DNA of 64,000 nucleotides from Curvibacter sp. GWA2_63_95 (GCA_001795455.1 MGPB01000004.1:1-64000), one strand, 5' to 3'. Positions 10,787-20,164 are shown, numbered from the stretch's first letter. The notes: generated from the letters alone by a model not told the origin. Numbers and translations: made by a program.

Positions 10787-11476
10787 CTAAGCCTGCAAGT
10801 GCTGTGCGAAAAACGCCAGCGTGCGCTCACGCGCCAACGCGGCGGCCGTGGCGTTGAAGGCCGCCCGGTGGTCGCAGTTGAAGCCGTGCTGGGCGCTGTA
10901 CATCTCGACCCGCACACCGGCGTGCGCAGCCTGAAAGGCTTGCACACCGTCCAGCGGAATCGCATGGTCCTGGTCGCCAAAATGGGCCAGCACCGGACAC
11001 AGCGGCTGCCGCGCCACCTCGGCGGGGGTGGTCATACCGCCACCGTAATATGGCACGGCCGCGCGGATACCCGAGAGCAGGCATGCTGCACGCCAGGCGA
11101 GCAAGCCCCCCCAGCAGTAGCCCACCACCCCCACAGCACCGGCCTCGGCGGCCGCGTTCACGGCGGCTTGCACATCCTGCAGCACACCAGGTGCGGGCAA
11201 GCCCTCCACCGCGGCTTTCAGTTTGACCCCTGCCGCCACATCCTCGGGCGTGTAGCCCAGCTCCACCCCGGTTTGCACACGGTGGAAGGTGGACGGCGCA
11301 ATGGCCAGGTAACCCTGGGCCGCATACCCATCGGCCACCGCGCGGATGTGCGCATTCACGCCAAAGATTTCCTGCAGCACCACGATGCCCCCGCGGGGCG
11401 GACCGTCAGGACGGGCAACATAGGCTGGGAAGACCATCCCATCGGCGGCCGTGAGGTGCAGGCTGTCAGCCATCAT
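10787..11476 (-). CDS. Dienelactone hydrolase family protein
   Basis: 229 residues of the DLH fold. The catalytic triad is visible: Cys121 in GYCWGG, Asp170 in HFGDQDHAIP, and His197 in SAQHGFNCDHR. Dienelactone hydrolases open the lactone in chlorocatechol degradation, but most chromosomal copies have unknown substrates. The start overlaps the stop of the Bug receptor gene (ATGATGA), showing translational coupling; the pair may handle uptake and processing of an organic acid, which is inference. Confidence 0.88.
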   Translation of the reverse strand: MMADSLHLTAADGMVFPAYVARPDGPPRGGIVVLQEIFGVNAHIRAVADGYAAQGYLAIAPSTFHRVQTGVELGYTPEDVAAGVKLKAAVEGLPAPGVLQDVQAAVNAAAEAGAVGVVGYCWGGLLAWRAACLLSGIRAAVPYYGGGMTTPAEVARQPLCPVLAHFGDQDHAIPLDGVQAFQAAHAGVRVEMYSAQHGFNCDHRAAFNATAAALARERTLAFFAQHLQA

Positions 11477-12468
11477 TGCGCCACAAACCCGCTGTCTTTG
11501 ATCAGCTTGGCCCAGACCTTGGTATAGGCCTGCTCGCGCTTGGCCAGTGTGGCCTGGTCCATAAAGCCCACGCTCAGGCCCATGGCCGTCAGGCGCTCTT
11601 TCACCTCGGGCAGGGCCAGCACCTTGGCCAGCGCGTCGGAGAACTTGTCGATGGCTGCTTTGGGCGTACCGGTCGGGGCAAAGATGCCGTAGTAGGGCAG
11701 GTCTTCAAACCCCGCCAGCCCCAGCTCGGAGAAGGTGGGCACATCGGGCAGGATGGCCTGGCGCGCACCACCCAACACCGCCACCACGCGGATCTTGCCG
11801 GCCTTGTGGTTTTCAATGAAGTCGGGCACCGAACCGGTGCCGGCGGCAATCTGGTTGCCCAGCATGTCGGCCATCATGGGGGCGCTGCCGCGGTAAGGCG
11901 CAGACTGCAGGTCCAGCCCGTACTTCTTGCCAATCACGCCGACCAAAAACTCGGGGGTGGAGGCCGGTGCGGGCACCCCTACCGTGCCTTTGCCAGCGCC
12001 CTGCGCCTTGACCCACGCGACATATTCGTTGACCGACTTGGCCGGAGTGCCGCCCGACACCGCCAGCGCATTCACAAAGGTGGCGAAACCGGCCACCGGC
12101 ACAAAGTCCTTGGCACTGTCGTAGCCCGGGTTTTTGACCACCAGGGGCAGGATGGAGATCGTGTGGTCGTGCGAGAGAAAAAACGTCTGGCCATCAGGGG
12201 CTGCGGCCTTGAGCGCCTGCGCGGCCAGTTGACCCCCGGCACCGGCCTTGTTCTCCACCACCACCGGCATGCCCAACTGGTCCTTGAGCTTGTCGGCCAG
12301 CGTGCGCGCAATGGCGTCGGTCCCCCCGCCAGGTGGGAACCCCACCATCAGCCGCACCGGGCCCGTTTGGGCCTGCACCAGGCCTGCGGCCAACAAGGCC
12401 GATACCGACACGGCCAACACGCCTGCGCGGCGCAACGCGCCACTCCACCCTTGCAATGCGAAACCCAT
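11473..12468 (-). CDS. Tripartite tricarboxylate transporter receptor (Bug/TctC family)
   Basis: 331 residues with a signal peptide ending at AAGLVQAQ. The motif RLMVGFPPGGGTDAIAR and the later PYRGSAPMMADMLG are hallmarks of Bug receptors, which bind carboxylates in the periplasm and are strongly expanded in Burkholderiales. No TctA/TctB membrane subunits are nearby, which is common for orphan Bug genes. SD AGGAG lies seven bases before the ATG. It overlaps the dienelactone hydrolase start. The ligand cannot be predicted. Confidence 0.9.
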   Translation of the reverse strand: MGFALQGWSGALRRAGVLAVSVSALLAAGLVQAQTGPVRLMVGFPPGGGTDAIARTLADKLKDQLGMPVVVENKAGAGGQLAAQALKAAAPDGQTFFLSHDHTISILPLVVKNPGYDSAKDFVPVAGFATFVNALAVSGGTPAKSVNEYVAWVKAQGAGKGTVGVPAPASTPEFLVGVIGKKYGLDLQSAPYRGSAPMMADMLGNQIAAGTGSVPDFIENHKAGKIRVVAVLGGARQAILPDVPTFSELGLAGFEDLPYYGIFAPTGTPKAAIDKFSDALAKVLALPEVKERLTAMGLSVGFMDQATLAKREQAYTKVWAKLIKDSGFVAQ

Positions 12469-12528
12469 CTTGAAACTCCTAAAAAATATGCAAAAACGAA
12501 AAGCCGAAAAGCGAAAAACGGTACGCCG

Positions 12529-13287
12529 TCAGTTGCGCGCGTAGGCCACATGGAAACGCTGCACACCGGGGAACTGGCCCATTTCCGAGGCCAGATCAGA
12601 AATCGGTGCCATCTTCTTGCGGCTGCGCGCCACCGCCACAAAGTTCCAGGTGAAAGATCCCTCGTCCATCGAAATCACGATGGTGCCACCGGCAATGTCG
12701 TAGCCACGCTCATGCGCCATGGCACGCAAGGCCGCCTCCACCGGTCGATAACCCGGATCAAAGGTCAGGCGGATGGCCACCGCCTGGCGCGAGGGCAGCC
12801 AGCTCTCCAGCCTGGACACCCACACCATGCAAAACGTGCAGAGCAGCGCCAGCGACATGGCCGCCGTATACAGCCCCACGCCTACCAGAATGCCGATCAC
12901 CGACGAGGCCCACAGGGACGCCGCCGTGGTCAGGCCGCTGATATTGAAGCCCTCTTTCATGATGACGCCGGCGCACAAGAAGCCAATGCCGGTCAGGATG
13001 CCCTGCATCACACGTGAAAGGTCGCCGTTGCTGAACAGCGTAGTGCTCATGCCGCCGTACCAGAAGTGGGAATAGCCCCCCATAACGGCCAATGCAGCCG
13101 AGGCCATGCAGACCAGCCCGTAGGTGCGCATGCCCGCCGCACGCCCGTGGTAGGAGCGCTCATAACCGACCATGAGCCCCAGCGCCAACGCCCCCAGCAG
13201 GTGCAGCAGCACAAAGACGTTGGCCTCCACCACGGGAGCAGACCAATAGGCGGCAAAGGTTTGGGCAGTAAGCATGGGTGCAAACAT
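12529..13287 (-). CDS. MgtC/SapB family membrane protein
   Basis: 252 residues. The N-terminal part has the MgtC pattern of about five membrane helices with GLMVGYERSYHG and AGMRTYGLVCMASA and later GIGFLCAGVIMKEG; the C-terminal about 90 residues form a soluble ACT-like domain. MgtC proteins are linked to growth in low magnesium and modulation of F-type ATP synthase in pathogens; the function here is unknown. The start at 13287 is favoured by a GGGGT just upstream; an internal ATG at 13275 is possible. Confidence 0.85.
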   Translation of the reverse strand: MFAPMLTAQTFAAYWSAPVVEANVFVLLHLLGALALGLMVGYERSYHGRAAGMRTYGLVCMASAALAVMGGYSHFWYGGMSTTLFSNGDLSRVMQGILTGIGFLCAGVIMKEGFNISGLTTAASLWASSVIGILVGVGLYTAAMSLALLCTFCMVWVSRLESWLPSRQAVAIRLTFDPGYRPVEAALRAMAHERGYDIAGGTIVISMDEGSFTWNFVAVARSRKKMAPISDLASEMGQFPGVQRFHVAYARN

Positions 13288-13318
13288 ACCCCAAAAGCCC
13301 GCGCGCTACCATGACGCC

Positions 13319-14065
13319 ATGCATGCCATCGCACTCATTACCGGCGCCTCACGCGGCATTGGCGCCGCCACCGCCCTCACCCTGGCCCAGGCCGGCTACG
13401 CCGTGGCCGTCAACTACCGTGACAACTCGCTCGCTGCCGACGAGGTGGTGCGCCAGATTCGCGCGCAGGGCGGCAACGCCATCACCGTGAAAGCCGATGT
13501 GGCCGTGGAGGCCGAGGTGCTGGCCATGTTTGCCAAGGTGGACGCCAAGCTGGGCACGCTCACGGCCTTGGTCAACAACGCCGGCGTGGTGGACGTAGCC
13601 AGCCGGGTGGACGCCATGTCAGTGGCCCGCATGCAGCGCATGCTCAATACCAACGTGCTGGGCAGCATGGTCTGCGCGCGCGAAGCGGTGCTGCGCATGA
13701 GCACGCGCCATGGCGGCAGCGGGGGCGCCATCGTGAATGTCTCCAGCGTGGCGGCGACGCTGGGCTCACCGGGCCAGTATGTGGACTACGCGGCCAGCAA
13801 AGGCGCGATTGACACCTTCACCGTGGGCCTGGCACGCGAGGTCGCGGCCGAGGGCATCCGCGTCAACGCCGTGCGCCCGGGCATCATTGACACCGAGATC
13901 CACGCCAGTGGCGGCCAACCCGACCGCGCGCAGCGCCTGGCGCACCAAGTGCCCCTGCAGCGCCCCGGCACCGCGCAAGAGATTGCCAACGCCATTGCCT
14001 GGCTGCTCAGCGATGCCGCCAGCTACACCACGGGTGCGATTCTGGACGTGGGCGGCGGGCGCTAA
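13319..14065 (+). CDS. SDR family NAD(P)-dependent oxidoreductase
   Basis: 248 residues of a classical short-chain dehydrogenase/reductase. Visible: cofactor motif TGASRGIG (8-15), NNAG (86-89), catalytic Ser at 142/143, and Tyr157-x3-Lys161 (YAASK). The phrase VRPGIIDTEIHASGG and the C-terminal ASYTTGAILDVGGGR are family-typical. The start ATG is 31 bases from the divergent mgtC-like start, so the promoters must overlap. Substrate is unknown. Confidence 0.92.
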   Translation: MHAIALITGASRGIGAATALTLAQAGYAVAVNYRDNSLAADEVVRQIRAQGGNAITVKADVAVEAEVLAMFAKVDAKLGTLTALVNNAGVVDVASRVDAMSVARMQRMLNTNVLGSMVCAREAVLRMSTRHGGSGGAIVNVSSVAATLGSPGQYVDYAASKGAIDTFTVGLAREVAAEGIRVNAVRPGIIDTEIHASGGQPDRAQRLAHQVPLQRPGTAQEIANAIAWLLSDAASYTTGAILDVGGGR

Positions 14066-14085
14066 ACCCTCCAGCCCGTCACGGC

Positions 14086-15000
14086 TCAGGGCGCCAGGGG
14101 CAAACCAAACAATCGCGCGCCATTCTCCCAGGCCACTTTGCGTGCCACGGCGGGCGGCAAGTCCCCTAGCCAGCTGCGGTACTCCTGCATCTGCGCCTCG
14201 TAGTACTGCCAGCGTGGGTTGATCCAGGTGTCCGAGCCCACCAGAAACCGGTCGGGGTACTCCAGCAACAGGGCACGCCACTCCGGGCACACCACCGTAC
14301 CGCCTTGCGCACCGGCACAGGTGAGGCCCGGGCGGTACGACAGCTCCCCCATCAGCGCCGGGTATTGGGCCAACAAGCCCCGAACCCGCGCCACCGACGC
14401 ACCGCCGATGCCGGTATGCGCCCAGATGAGGCGGGTCGCCTGCCCCGCCGAGGGCGTGGCGGCCATCAGCAAATCGATGGCGGCATCGTCCACATGCGCC
14501 AGCACCACCAGACCACGCTGGTCGGCCAGTGCCATGAGCTGCTGCGCCACCTTGCCACGCGCGTTGGCGCTGTCGTAGAGGTGGAATTCGCCAATGCCGC
14601 GGTAGGGGCCGGCGGCGGTGCCGCGCGCCAGTTCGGCCTGCACCATGTCAAAAATCGTCGGGTCCTGGAACCAGTGGCTGTAGTCGTCGCGGTTGCGGTA
14701 CAGGCGCACCAGCGGCACCACGGCCACGCCAGCGGCCTGGGTCTGGGCACGGGCCTCGGTGAGCGCGCGTGTGCCGTCGTTAGGGCGGGAATTGGCCACG
14801 ATGGCGCGCACCCCGCTACGCTGCATGCGCGCCAGCACATCGGGGATCGGGTGGGGCTGCTGCGCCTCCACGTTGTAGTGCAGGTGGGCGTCCAACAGCG
14901 GGCCGGTGTAGTCGGCGGCCTGGGCCTGCAGGCCAACGCCCCCAAGCAGGCACAGGGCCGCAAGGCATGCGCGCCAGAAAAAACGGTGGGATGTCTGCAT
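14086..15000 (-). CDS. Exported amidohydrolase-like TIM-barrel protein
   Basis: 304 residues with a signal peptide ([22 protein letters not shown]) and an amidohydrolase superfamily pattern: LLDAHLHYN near the N-terminus, [25 protein letters not shown], and LVGSDTW near the end. The His/Asp residues fit the metal site of COG2159-type hydrolases/decarboxylases. The export signal makes it periplasmic. The 304-aa start was chosen because it creates a clean signal peptide. Substrate unknown. Confidence 0.8.
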   Translation of the reverse strand: MQTSHRFFWRACLAALCLLGGVGLQAQAADYTGPLLDAHLHYNVEAQQPHPIPDVLARMQRSGVRAIVANSRPNDGTRALTEARAQTQAAGVAVVPLVRLYRNRDDYSHWFQDPTIFDMVQAELARGTAAGPYRGIGEFHLYDSANARGKVAQQLMALADQRGLVVLAHVDDAAIDLLMAATPSAGQATRLIWAHTGIGGASVARVRGLLAQYPALMGELSYRPGLTCAGAQGGTVVCPEWRALLLEYPDRFLVGSDTWINPRWQYYEAQMQEYRSWLGDLPPAVARKVAWENGARLFGLPLAP

Positions 15001-15124
15001 GGGAGGCCTCCGGCCGGGACAATGTTCAAGGGGTGCTGTACGGGTTTGTAGCGGGTTTTCCCGTTCCTTGCCGCGCATGGGTGCAGTACCATGCCGCCAC
15101 CCTTCCCTCCCCAGGACACGCCGT

Positions 15125-15757
15125 ATGGACCTCAAACCGCTGGTGACCTTGCTGGCCATCGTGAACCCGCTGGCCATCGTGCCCTTTTTCATCCACTACA
15201 CCCAAGGGTTTGATCTGGCCCAGCGGCGCCACACCGTCTGGGTGTCGTCGTTCAGCGCCTTTGTGGTGATTGCCATCAGCGCCGTGGCGGGCCTGCACAT
15301 CCTGGAATTCTTTGGCATCTCGCTGGCCAGCTTTCAGGTGGGCGGCGGCATGCTGCTGCTGACCAGCGCACTCAACATGCTGAACGCCCAACCGGCCGAG
15401 GCCAAAACCAGCACCCACGAGCTGGAGGATGGCGCCGAAAAAGCCGCCATGGGCGCCAGCATTGCCGTGGTGCCACTCACCATTCCGCTGCTGACCGGCC
15501 CGGCCACCATGTCCACCGTGGTGATTTACGCCGACAAAGCCAAAACCTTTTGGCAACTCTCCACTCTGGTGGGCTATGGCGTGGTGGTGGCGCTGGCCAC
15601 CGCGCTGTGCTTCTCGCTGGCCGAACCGATTGCGCGTTTTCTGGGCAAGACCGGCATCAACGTGATGACCCGGCTCATGGGCCTGATTCTGGCGGCGCTG
15701 GCGGTCGAGGTGATGACTGACGGACTGACCAAGCTGTTCCCGGTACTGGCCGGTTGA
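15125..15757 (+). CDS. MarC family integral membrane protein
   Basis: 210 residues, about six transmembrane helices, with the MarC signature [14 protein letters not shown] at the start and [18 protein letters not shown] in the middle. MarC proteins were once linked to multiple antibiotic resistance but have no demonstrated function. The start [10 protein letters not shown] is chosen over a longer upstream frame that overlaps the divergent amidohydrolase signal peptide. Likely a single-gene unit. Confidence 0.9.
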   Translation: MDLKPLVTLLAIVNPLAIVPFFIHYTQGFDLAQRRHTVWVSSFSAFVVIAISAVAGLHILEFFGISLASFQVGGGMLLLTSALNMLNAQPAEAKTSTHELEDGAEKAAMGASIAVVPLTIPLLTGPATMSTVVIYADKAKTFWQLSTLVGYGVVVALATALCFSLAEPIARFLGKTGINVMTRLMGLILAALAVEVMTDGLTKLFPVLAG

Positions 15758-15770
15758 GCCAAGCGGCGGC

Positions 15771-16427
15771 TTAGCCGCTGATACCCGCGCGGCTCAGGAA
15801 GTCGCCCACCAGCTCCAGCCGCAAGAGCGGGTTGTCGAGCTGCATCAGGCTTTGTTTGAGATCGGGCGGCAGCTGCAGCAGCTCGCACCAGCGGTTGGCC
15901 ACCCAGCCGCAGTCGTCCAGCCGGTGGGGCGGCCGCAGCGACGCGGGCAATTCGCCGCCCCGTGCCTGCAGCTGCGCCACCACGTTCTGCAGTGCCTGCG
16001 AAACCAGTTGCAGATCGGGCGGCACCGGCGTGGGCACATCGGCAGGCAGGGCCTGCACATCGGCTACCCACAGCCCGTGCTTCATGCGGCTGCGCTGGGT
16101 GATGCGAAAACGCTCGCCGGCGGTGCAACGCAGCACCATCAAGCCCGGTTGCGGGCTGGAAAACTCGGTGATGGTGGCCAGCGTGCCAATGTCCACAAAG
16201 GCCTCATGCGCAAAGCCGTCACCGCTGGGGGCCTGCGGGTCGGCGCGGCGCACCTCGCTGCCCTGGGTGAGCGCCACCACGCCAAAGGGCGCACCGGTCT
16301 TGTGGCACTTGCCCATCAGGTCCAGATAACGCACCTCAAAAATCTGCAACTGCAGGCTGCCCCCGGGGTAGAGCACCGTGTTCAGCGGGAACAGCGGCAA
16401 CTGGTGGAGTGCAAGCAACTCGGGCAT
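15771..16427 (-). CDS. LON-substrate-binding-domain protein
   Basis: 218 residues consisting of the N-terminal (substrate-binding) domain of Lon protease alone: PLFPLNTVLYPGGSLQLQIF, then EVRYLDLM and FGVVAL. No AAA+ or protease domain follows, so it is not a protease. Stand-alone LON domains are common in proteobacteria with unknown role. It starts 16 bases after the Mla-type lipoprotein gene and may be the last cistron of that operon. Confidence 0.88.
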   Translation of the reverse strand: MPELLALHQLPLFPLNTVLYPGGSLQLQIFEVRYLDLMGKCHKTGAPFGVVALTQGSEVRRADPQAPSGDGFAHEAFVDIGTLATITEFSSPQPGLMVLRCTAGERFRITQRSRMKHGLWVADVQALPADVPTPVPPDLQLVSQALQNVVAQLQARGGELPASLRPPHRLDDCGWVANRWCELLQLPPDLKQSLMQLDNPLLRLELVGDFLSRAGISG

Positions 16428-16443
16428 GGTGGCGTGGCAGCCC

Positions 16444-17112
16444 CTAACGCGGCGGCAGGCTGGCCTGGGTTTGCTGCACCCACTGGTCGAGCTGCTGCAC
16501 GGCGCTGTCCACCGCGGCGGTCAAGGCGCGCACGCCTCCGGCCGCATCGGCGCTGGCCGCCGGCTCACGCAGTACAAAGCTGCGCTGGGCCAGCAAGGCA
16601 TCGCCACCGTGGGCGGGGTGGGTCAGCGTCGCCCGCAGGCGCAACACACCTGTGCTGCGGTTGGCGGCGTCAAACAGCTGGCTGAATTCTTCGAGCTCCA
16701 GGCGCAGCGTGAGGGTGCCGGGCGGGGCCAACACACCATCGGCCAGATTGAGCACCGCACGGCGTTGGCCCAGGGTCTCGCGCACACGCTGGCGCAGCAG
16801 TTGGGCCGGGGGCATGCTCCAGCGCGCCTGGGCGTAGGGGCGCAGTTGTTGCGCGTCGCTGTAGCCCAGACGGTAGATGATGGGCAGGGTGTCCAGCGCA
16901 CTGGGGGCCAGCACCTCGCCCAGCGCCAGCGTGGGCAGCGGGGCCATGCGGTTGCTGGGCTGGGCCTGCACCGCACCGGGGCCAAAGTCATACACCGCCA
17001 CCGCGGAGTCGCCCGTGGGCAAGGCACTGCAACCAGCCAGCACCGCCGTCAAAATCAAGCCAAATAGGGCTCTAGCCCTCGTGGAATATGCGCAAACAGC
17101 TAGCATTTTCAT
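16444..17112 (-). CDS. ABC-type transport auxiliary lipoprotein (PqiC/MlaABC-associated)
   Basis: 222 residues. A lipoprotein signal peptide ends in the lipobox LAGC (Cys28), followed by the ABC-type transport auxiliary component fold (YDFGPG..., then the PIIYRLGYSDAQQLRPYAQA region). In PqiABC-like systems this protein sits on the outer membrane and works with the MCE protein. Start ATG 17112 follows the mlaD stop by 22 bases with GGAAG upstream. Unusual: the n-region MKMLAVCAYSTRARALFG is encoded by a copy of the dispersed repeat, with rare CTA and AGG codons. Confidence 0.85.
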   Translation of the reverse strand: MKMLAVCAYSTRARALFGLILTAVLAGCSALPTGDSAVAVYDFGPGAVQAQPSNRMAPLPTLALGEVLAPSALDTLPIIYRLGYSDAQQLRPYAQARWSMPPAQLLRQRVRETLGQRRAVLNLADGVLAPPGTLTLRLELEEFSQLFDAANRSTGVLRLRATLTHPAHGGDALLAQRSFVLREPAASADAAGGVRALTAAVDSAVQQLDQWVQQTQASLPPR

Positions 17113-17115
17113 AGC
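17067..17115 (-). repeat. Dispersed repeat, copy 3 (inside a signal-peptide coding region)
   Basis: On the minus strand it reads GCTATGAAAATG, then CTAGCTGTTTGCGCATATTC, then CACGAGGGCTAGAGCC. It contains the start codon and first 15 or so codons of the auxiliary lipoprotein gene. Confidence 0.75.
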
Positions 17116-17134
17116 AAATAAATTCTTCCAAATA

Positions 17135-18100
17135 TCAGGGAGCCGTTTGCGCGGTGGCCGGTGCCACAAAACCGCGCTCGCCCGGGCCCGGCGTGGCCTG
17201 GCCCTTGCCCCACAGCAGGGACTGCGGGTTGTCGCCCACGGCGTCGGCGGCGCGGCCCACCTGGCGCAAGGTGCGGGCCGTGTCGTCGGTGGCGCGGTTC
17301 AGGCGCGGCAGCAGCTGGGCGTTGACCTGGCGGCTGGTGTGCGCCAGCGACTCGGTGCTTTGGGCAATCTTGTCCAGTGTGCCACCGGGCTCGTTCATGC
17401 GGCGCGACATGCGCTGGAACTCGGCGGCCGAGGTACGCACCGAGTCGGCGCTGGCGCCCAGGCGCTCGGAGGTGGCCTGCATGCTCTTGAGGGTGGCATC
17501 GGTCTGGGTGCCCAGCACTTGCTCAGCGCGGCGGGCCAGGGTGCTGACGTTGGCGGCCGCCTGGCCCATTTGCTGGATCGCGCCCATCAAGGCTTTCTGG
17601 TTCTCTGCGTCCAGCAGGGTGTTGACGCGCCCGCTGGCCTGCTCCATCTGCGTGAGCAGGTTGCCCCCTTGCTCGGTGAAGCGCGAAACCATGCTGGGGT
17701 GCATGGGAATGCGGGCCGGCGCGCTGCCGCTGGCCACCAACGCGGCAGGCTGCTCGCCCTTGTCATCAAGCTGCACAAAGGCCAGGCCGGTGACGCCCTG
17801 AAACCCCAGCGTGGCAAAGGTGGACTGGGTGATGGGCGCCTGCTCGTTGACCGCGATGCGCAAAAGCACATTGCCGCGCTGCACCGTATCCAGTGAAATG
17901 TCGGTGACGCGCCCCACCAGCACGCCCTTGAAGCGCACACCGGCCTGGGGCTGCAGGCCGGTCACGCCCTCGGGGCTGGAAATCTCGAAGACCCGCTGCT
18001 CCGCAGTGTCACGCGTGAGCCAGGCGGCCAGCGCCGTGAGCAGGGCCGCCACCACCAGCACAAAGGCACCGGCAGCAAAGGCGTGGGATTTGTTTTCCAT
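17135..18100 (-). CDS. MCE-domain (MlaD family) phospholipid-transport protein
   Basis: 321 residues: one N-terminal transmembrane helix (HAFAAGAFVLVVAALLTALA), then a single MCE domain (VTGLQPQAGVRFKGVLVGRV through GVTGLAFVQLDD), then a long helical tail typical of PqiB/YebT-like and MlaD-like relatives. It forms periplasmic hexameric rings that pass lipids between membranes. It starts 12 bases after the ATPase gene. The long tail distinguishes it from the short E. coli MlaD. Confidence 0.9.
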   Translation of the reverse strand: MENKSHAFAAGAFVLVVAALLTALAAWLTRDTAEQRVFEISSPEGVTGLQPQAGVRFKGVLVGRVTDISLDTVQRGNVLLRIAVNEQAPITQSTFATLGFQGVTGLAFVQLDDKGEQPAALVASGSAPARIPMHPSMVSRFTEQGGNLLTQMEQASGRVNTLLDAENQKALMGAIQQMGQAAANVSTLARRAEQVLGTQTDATLKSMQATSERLGASADSVRTSAAEFQRMSRRMNEPGGTLDKIAQSTESLAHTSRQVNAQLLPRLNRATDDTARTLRQVGRAADAVGDNPQSLLWGKGQATPGPGERGFVAPATAQTAP

Positions 18101-18112
18101 AAGACTGTCTTT

Positions 18113-18904
18113 CTACACGGCATCCGGGGTGGGGTGCAACAAGGCCTGCGCCCGGTGCCCGCGCCCACCGCGGAAAAAGTCGTTCACGAAGGGGTGTTCA
18201 AAAGCCACCACCTCGCGCGGTGGCGCATCCACCACCACATGTTTGTCGGCCACCACGGCCACCCGGGTGCTGAGCTCAAAAATCGTATCCAGGTCGTGCG
18301 TGACCATCACCACCGTCAGGCCCAGCTCCCGGTGCAGGCTTTGCAGCAGCGCACAAAAGCCGTCGGCACTGTCGGGGTCCAGCCCGGCGGTGGGCTCGTC
18401 CAGCAGCAACAGCGGCGGGTCCATCACCAGCGCACGGGCCAGCGCCACGCGCTTGACCATGCCGCCCGACAAATCGGCCGGCATTTTGTGGGCGTGGCGG
18501 GCGTCCAGCCCCACCATCTGCAGCTTGACCATGGCCACGTCGCGCACCAGGTCGGCAGGCAGGGTGCCCAGCTCGCGCAGCGGAAAGGCAATGTTTTCCA
18601 GCACCGTGAAAGCCGAGAACAGTGCGCCATGCTGGAACAACATGCCCACGCGGCTGGCCGCACCAGCGCGCCCCAGCTCGGCGGCCGGGTGGCCCAGCAC
18701 GGTCACGCTGCCGCGCGCCGGAGTTTCCAGCCCCAACATTTGCCGCAGCAGCACGGTCTTGCCGCTGCCCGAACCGCCCACGATGGACAACAACTCGCCC
18801 TGCGCGATTTGCAGGTCCAGGTCCTGGTGGATGACCGTGGGCACACCCTCGGTGCGGAACACCGACCACAACTTGTTGATCTCGACCACCCGCGGCGCGC
18901 TCAC
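18113..18904 (-). CDS. ABC transporter ATP-binding protein (MlaF-like)
   Basis: 263 residues with Walker A GGSGSGKT, Q-loop LFQHGALFSAFT, signature LSGGMVKRVALARAL, Walker B LLLLDEPTAGLDP and H-loop VMVTHDLD. The LSGGM form is typical of MlaF. It powers the lipid-transport permease next to it. A GTG at 18902-18904, preceded by AAGGGAG, overlaps the TGA of the permease gene, so translation is coupled. A much longer upstream frame exists but runs through the permease gene and is not real. Confidence 0.92.
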   Translation of the reverse strand: MSAPRVVEINKLWSVFRTEGVPTVIHQDLDLQIAQGELLSIVGGSGSGKTVLLRQMLGLETPARGSVTVLGHPAAELGRAGAASRVGMLFQHGALFSAFTVLENIAFPLRELGTLPADLVRDVAMVKLQMVGLDARHAHKMPADLSGGMVKRVALARALVMDPPLLLLDEPTAGLDPDSADGFCALLQSLHRELGLTVVMVTHDLDTIFELSTRVAVVADKHVVVDAPPREVVAFEHPFVNDFFRGGRGHRAQALLHPTPDAV

Positions 18905-20055
18905 AGGCCCACTCCCTTGAACAGCACGGCAAACAGGGCATCCACCAGAATCACCACCGTGATGGAGGTGACCACCGAGGCGGTGGTGCCCTCGCCCAGG
19001 CTCTGGGTGTTGGGCTTGACGCGCAGGCCGTAGTGGCAGGCAATCAGGGCGATCAGCACCCCGAATACCGCGCTTTTGGCCAGCGCCAGCCAGAGGTTGG
19101 CAATCTGCACCGTCTTGGGCAGCGCCGTGATGAAGTACGCAGGGGTGAGCCCCATGGCGAGATCGGCCGCCAGCATGCCGCCCAAGAGCGCAGCCAGTGT
19201 GGTCCAGACCGACAGCAGCGGCATGGCCACGGCCATGGCGACAGTGCGCGGCATCACCAGGCGAAAGCCCTTGGCAATGCCCAACACGCGCATGGCGTCC
19301 AGCTCCTCGGTCACGCGCATCACGCCAATTTGGGCCGTAATGGCCGAACCCGAGCGCCCGGCAATCAGGATGGCGGCCAATACCGGCCCCAACTCCCGGA
19401 TCAGCGACAGGCCCAGGATGTTGACGATGAAAGCATCGGCGCCAAACTGGCGCAGCTGCTGCGACATCAGGTACGCCAACACCACCCCGATCAAGAACCC
19501 CACCAGGGCGGTGATGGGCATGGCCGTGGCACCAATGCGGTAGAGGTGACCCGAGATGTCGCGCCACGGCGCATGCAGCGGGTGGCGCAGCAGGCGCAGC
19601 AAGTCCAGCAGCAATTGGCCCAATAGGCGAACAGCCGCACCCAGGTGGTTGACCACCCCCATGACCCGCCTGCCCAGGCCCAGGTACACCGCATGCCAAG
19701 AGTAAGGAACGGGGACCGGCGCGGGCGCGCTGAACTGCGCGACCCGCTCCAGCATCGTGCGTTGTTCGGGCAAAAGTTGCAGCTGCGCGGGCCACTGCCG
19801 ACCCCAGGCATTCCACAGCAGCTGGGCTCCCGTGTGGTCCAGGCGCTGCAGGCTGCACAGGTCCCATCCATGGCCATCCTTCAGCGCCCGTTGCAGCCGC
19901 GCTGGCAAGCCCTGCCACACCGAGGGTACGGCCAGTTCGTCAGCCGTCCAACGCCCGTGCAAAAGCATCACGGAGGCGGAGGACTCAGTGCGAATTTCGA
20001 GACGGGGTTCGGTGTCCACCAAAAGGGGCATTCGGCGAGTGGTTAAGGTGCGCAT
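18901..20055 (-). CDS. STAS-MlaE fusion permease
   Basis: 384 residues. The first 115 or so resemble a STAS domain like MlaB (MLLHGRWTADELAVPS, then WDLCSLQRLDHTGAQLLWNA with the conserved Asp/Ser-Thr region). The rest is an MlaE permease: IGATAMPITALVGFLIGVVL, LIRELGPVLAAILIAGRSGS, and GVMRVTEELDAMRVLGI. Fused domains replace the separate MlaB and MlaE. Start 20055 is the best of two ATGs, the other at 20031, and neither has a strong SD. First gene of the operon. Confidence 0.85.
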   Translation of the reverse strand: MRTLTTRRMPLLVDTEPRLEIRTESSASVMLLHGRWTADELAVPSVWQGLPARLQRALKDGHGWDLCSLQRLDHTGAQLLWNAWGRQWPAQLQLLPEQRTMLERVAQFSAPAPVPVPYSWHAVYLGLGRRVMGVVNHLGAAVRLLGQLLLDLLRLLRHPLHAPWRDISGHLYRIGATAMPITALVGFLIGVVLAYLMSQQLRQFGADAFIVNILGLSLIRELGPVLAAILIAGRSGSAITAQIGVMRVTEELDAMRVLGIAKGFRLVMPRTVAMAVAMPLLSVWTTLAALLGGMLAADLAMGLTPAYFITALPKTVQIANLWLALAKSAVFGVLIALIACHYGLRVKPNTQSLGEGTTASVVTSITVVILVDALFAVLFKGVGL

Positions 20056-20164
20056 CGTACCCGCAAGGAAATGCAAGCAAAATAGGACCACAGGAGACGC
20101 CATGCCCATCCAGAGACGCCCACAAAAACAAACGCCCGGTGGCCTCCCTGCGGGCACCTGAACC

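Noticed and set aside
12475..12525. A-rich tract with loosely repeated CGAAAAG units upstream of the Bug receptor gene
   Set aside because: The units are irregular and short; probably a simple AT-rich leader rather than a tandem repeat or binding array.
18905..19918. Long N-terminal extension in frame with the MlaF-like ATPase
   Set aside because: It runs out of frame through the MlaE permease coding region and encodes no recognisable domain; the GTG at 18904 with AAGGGAG upstream explains translation.
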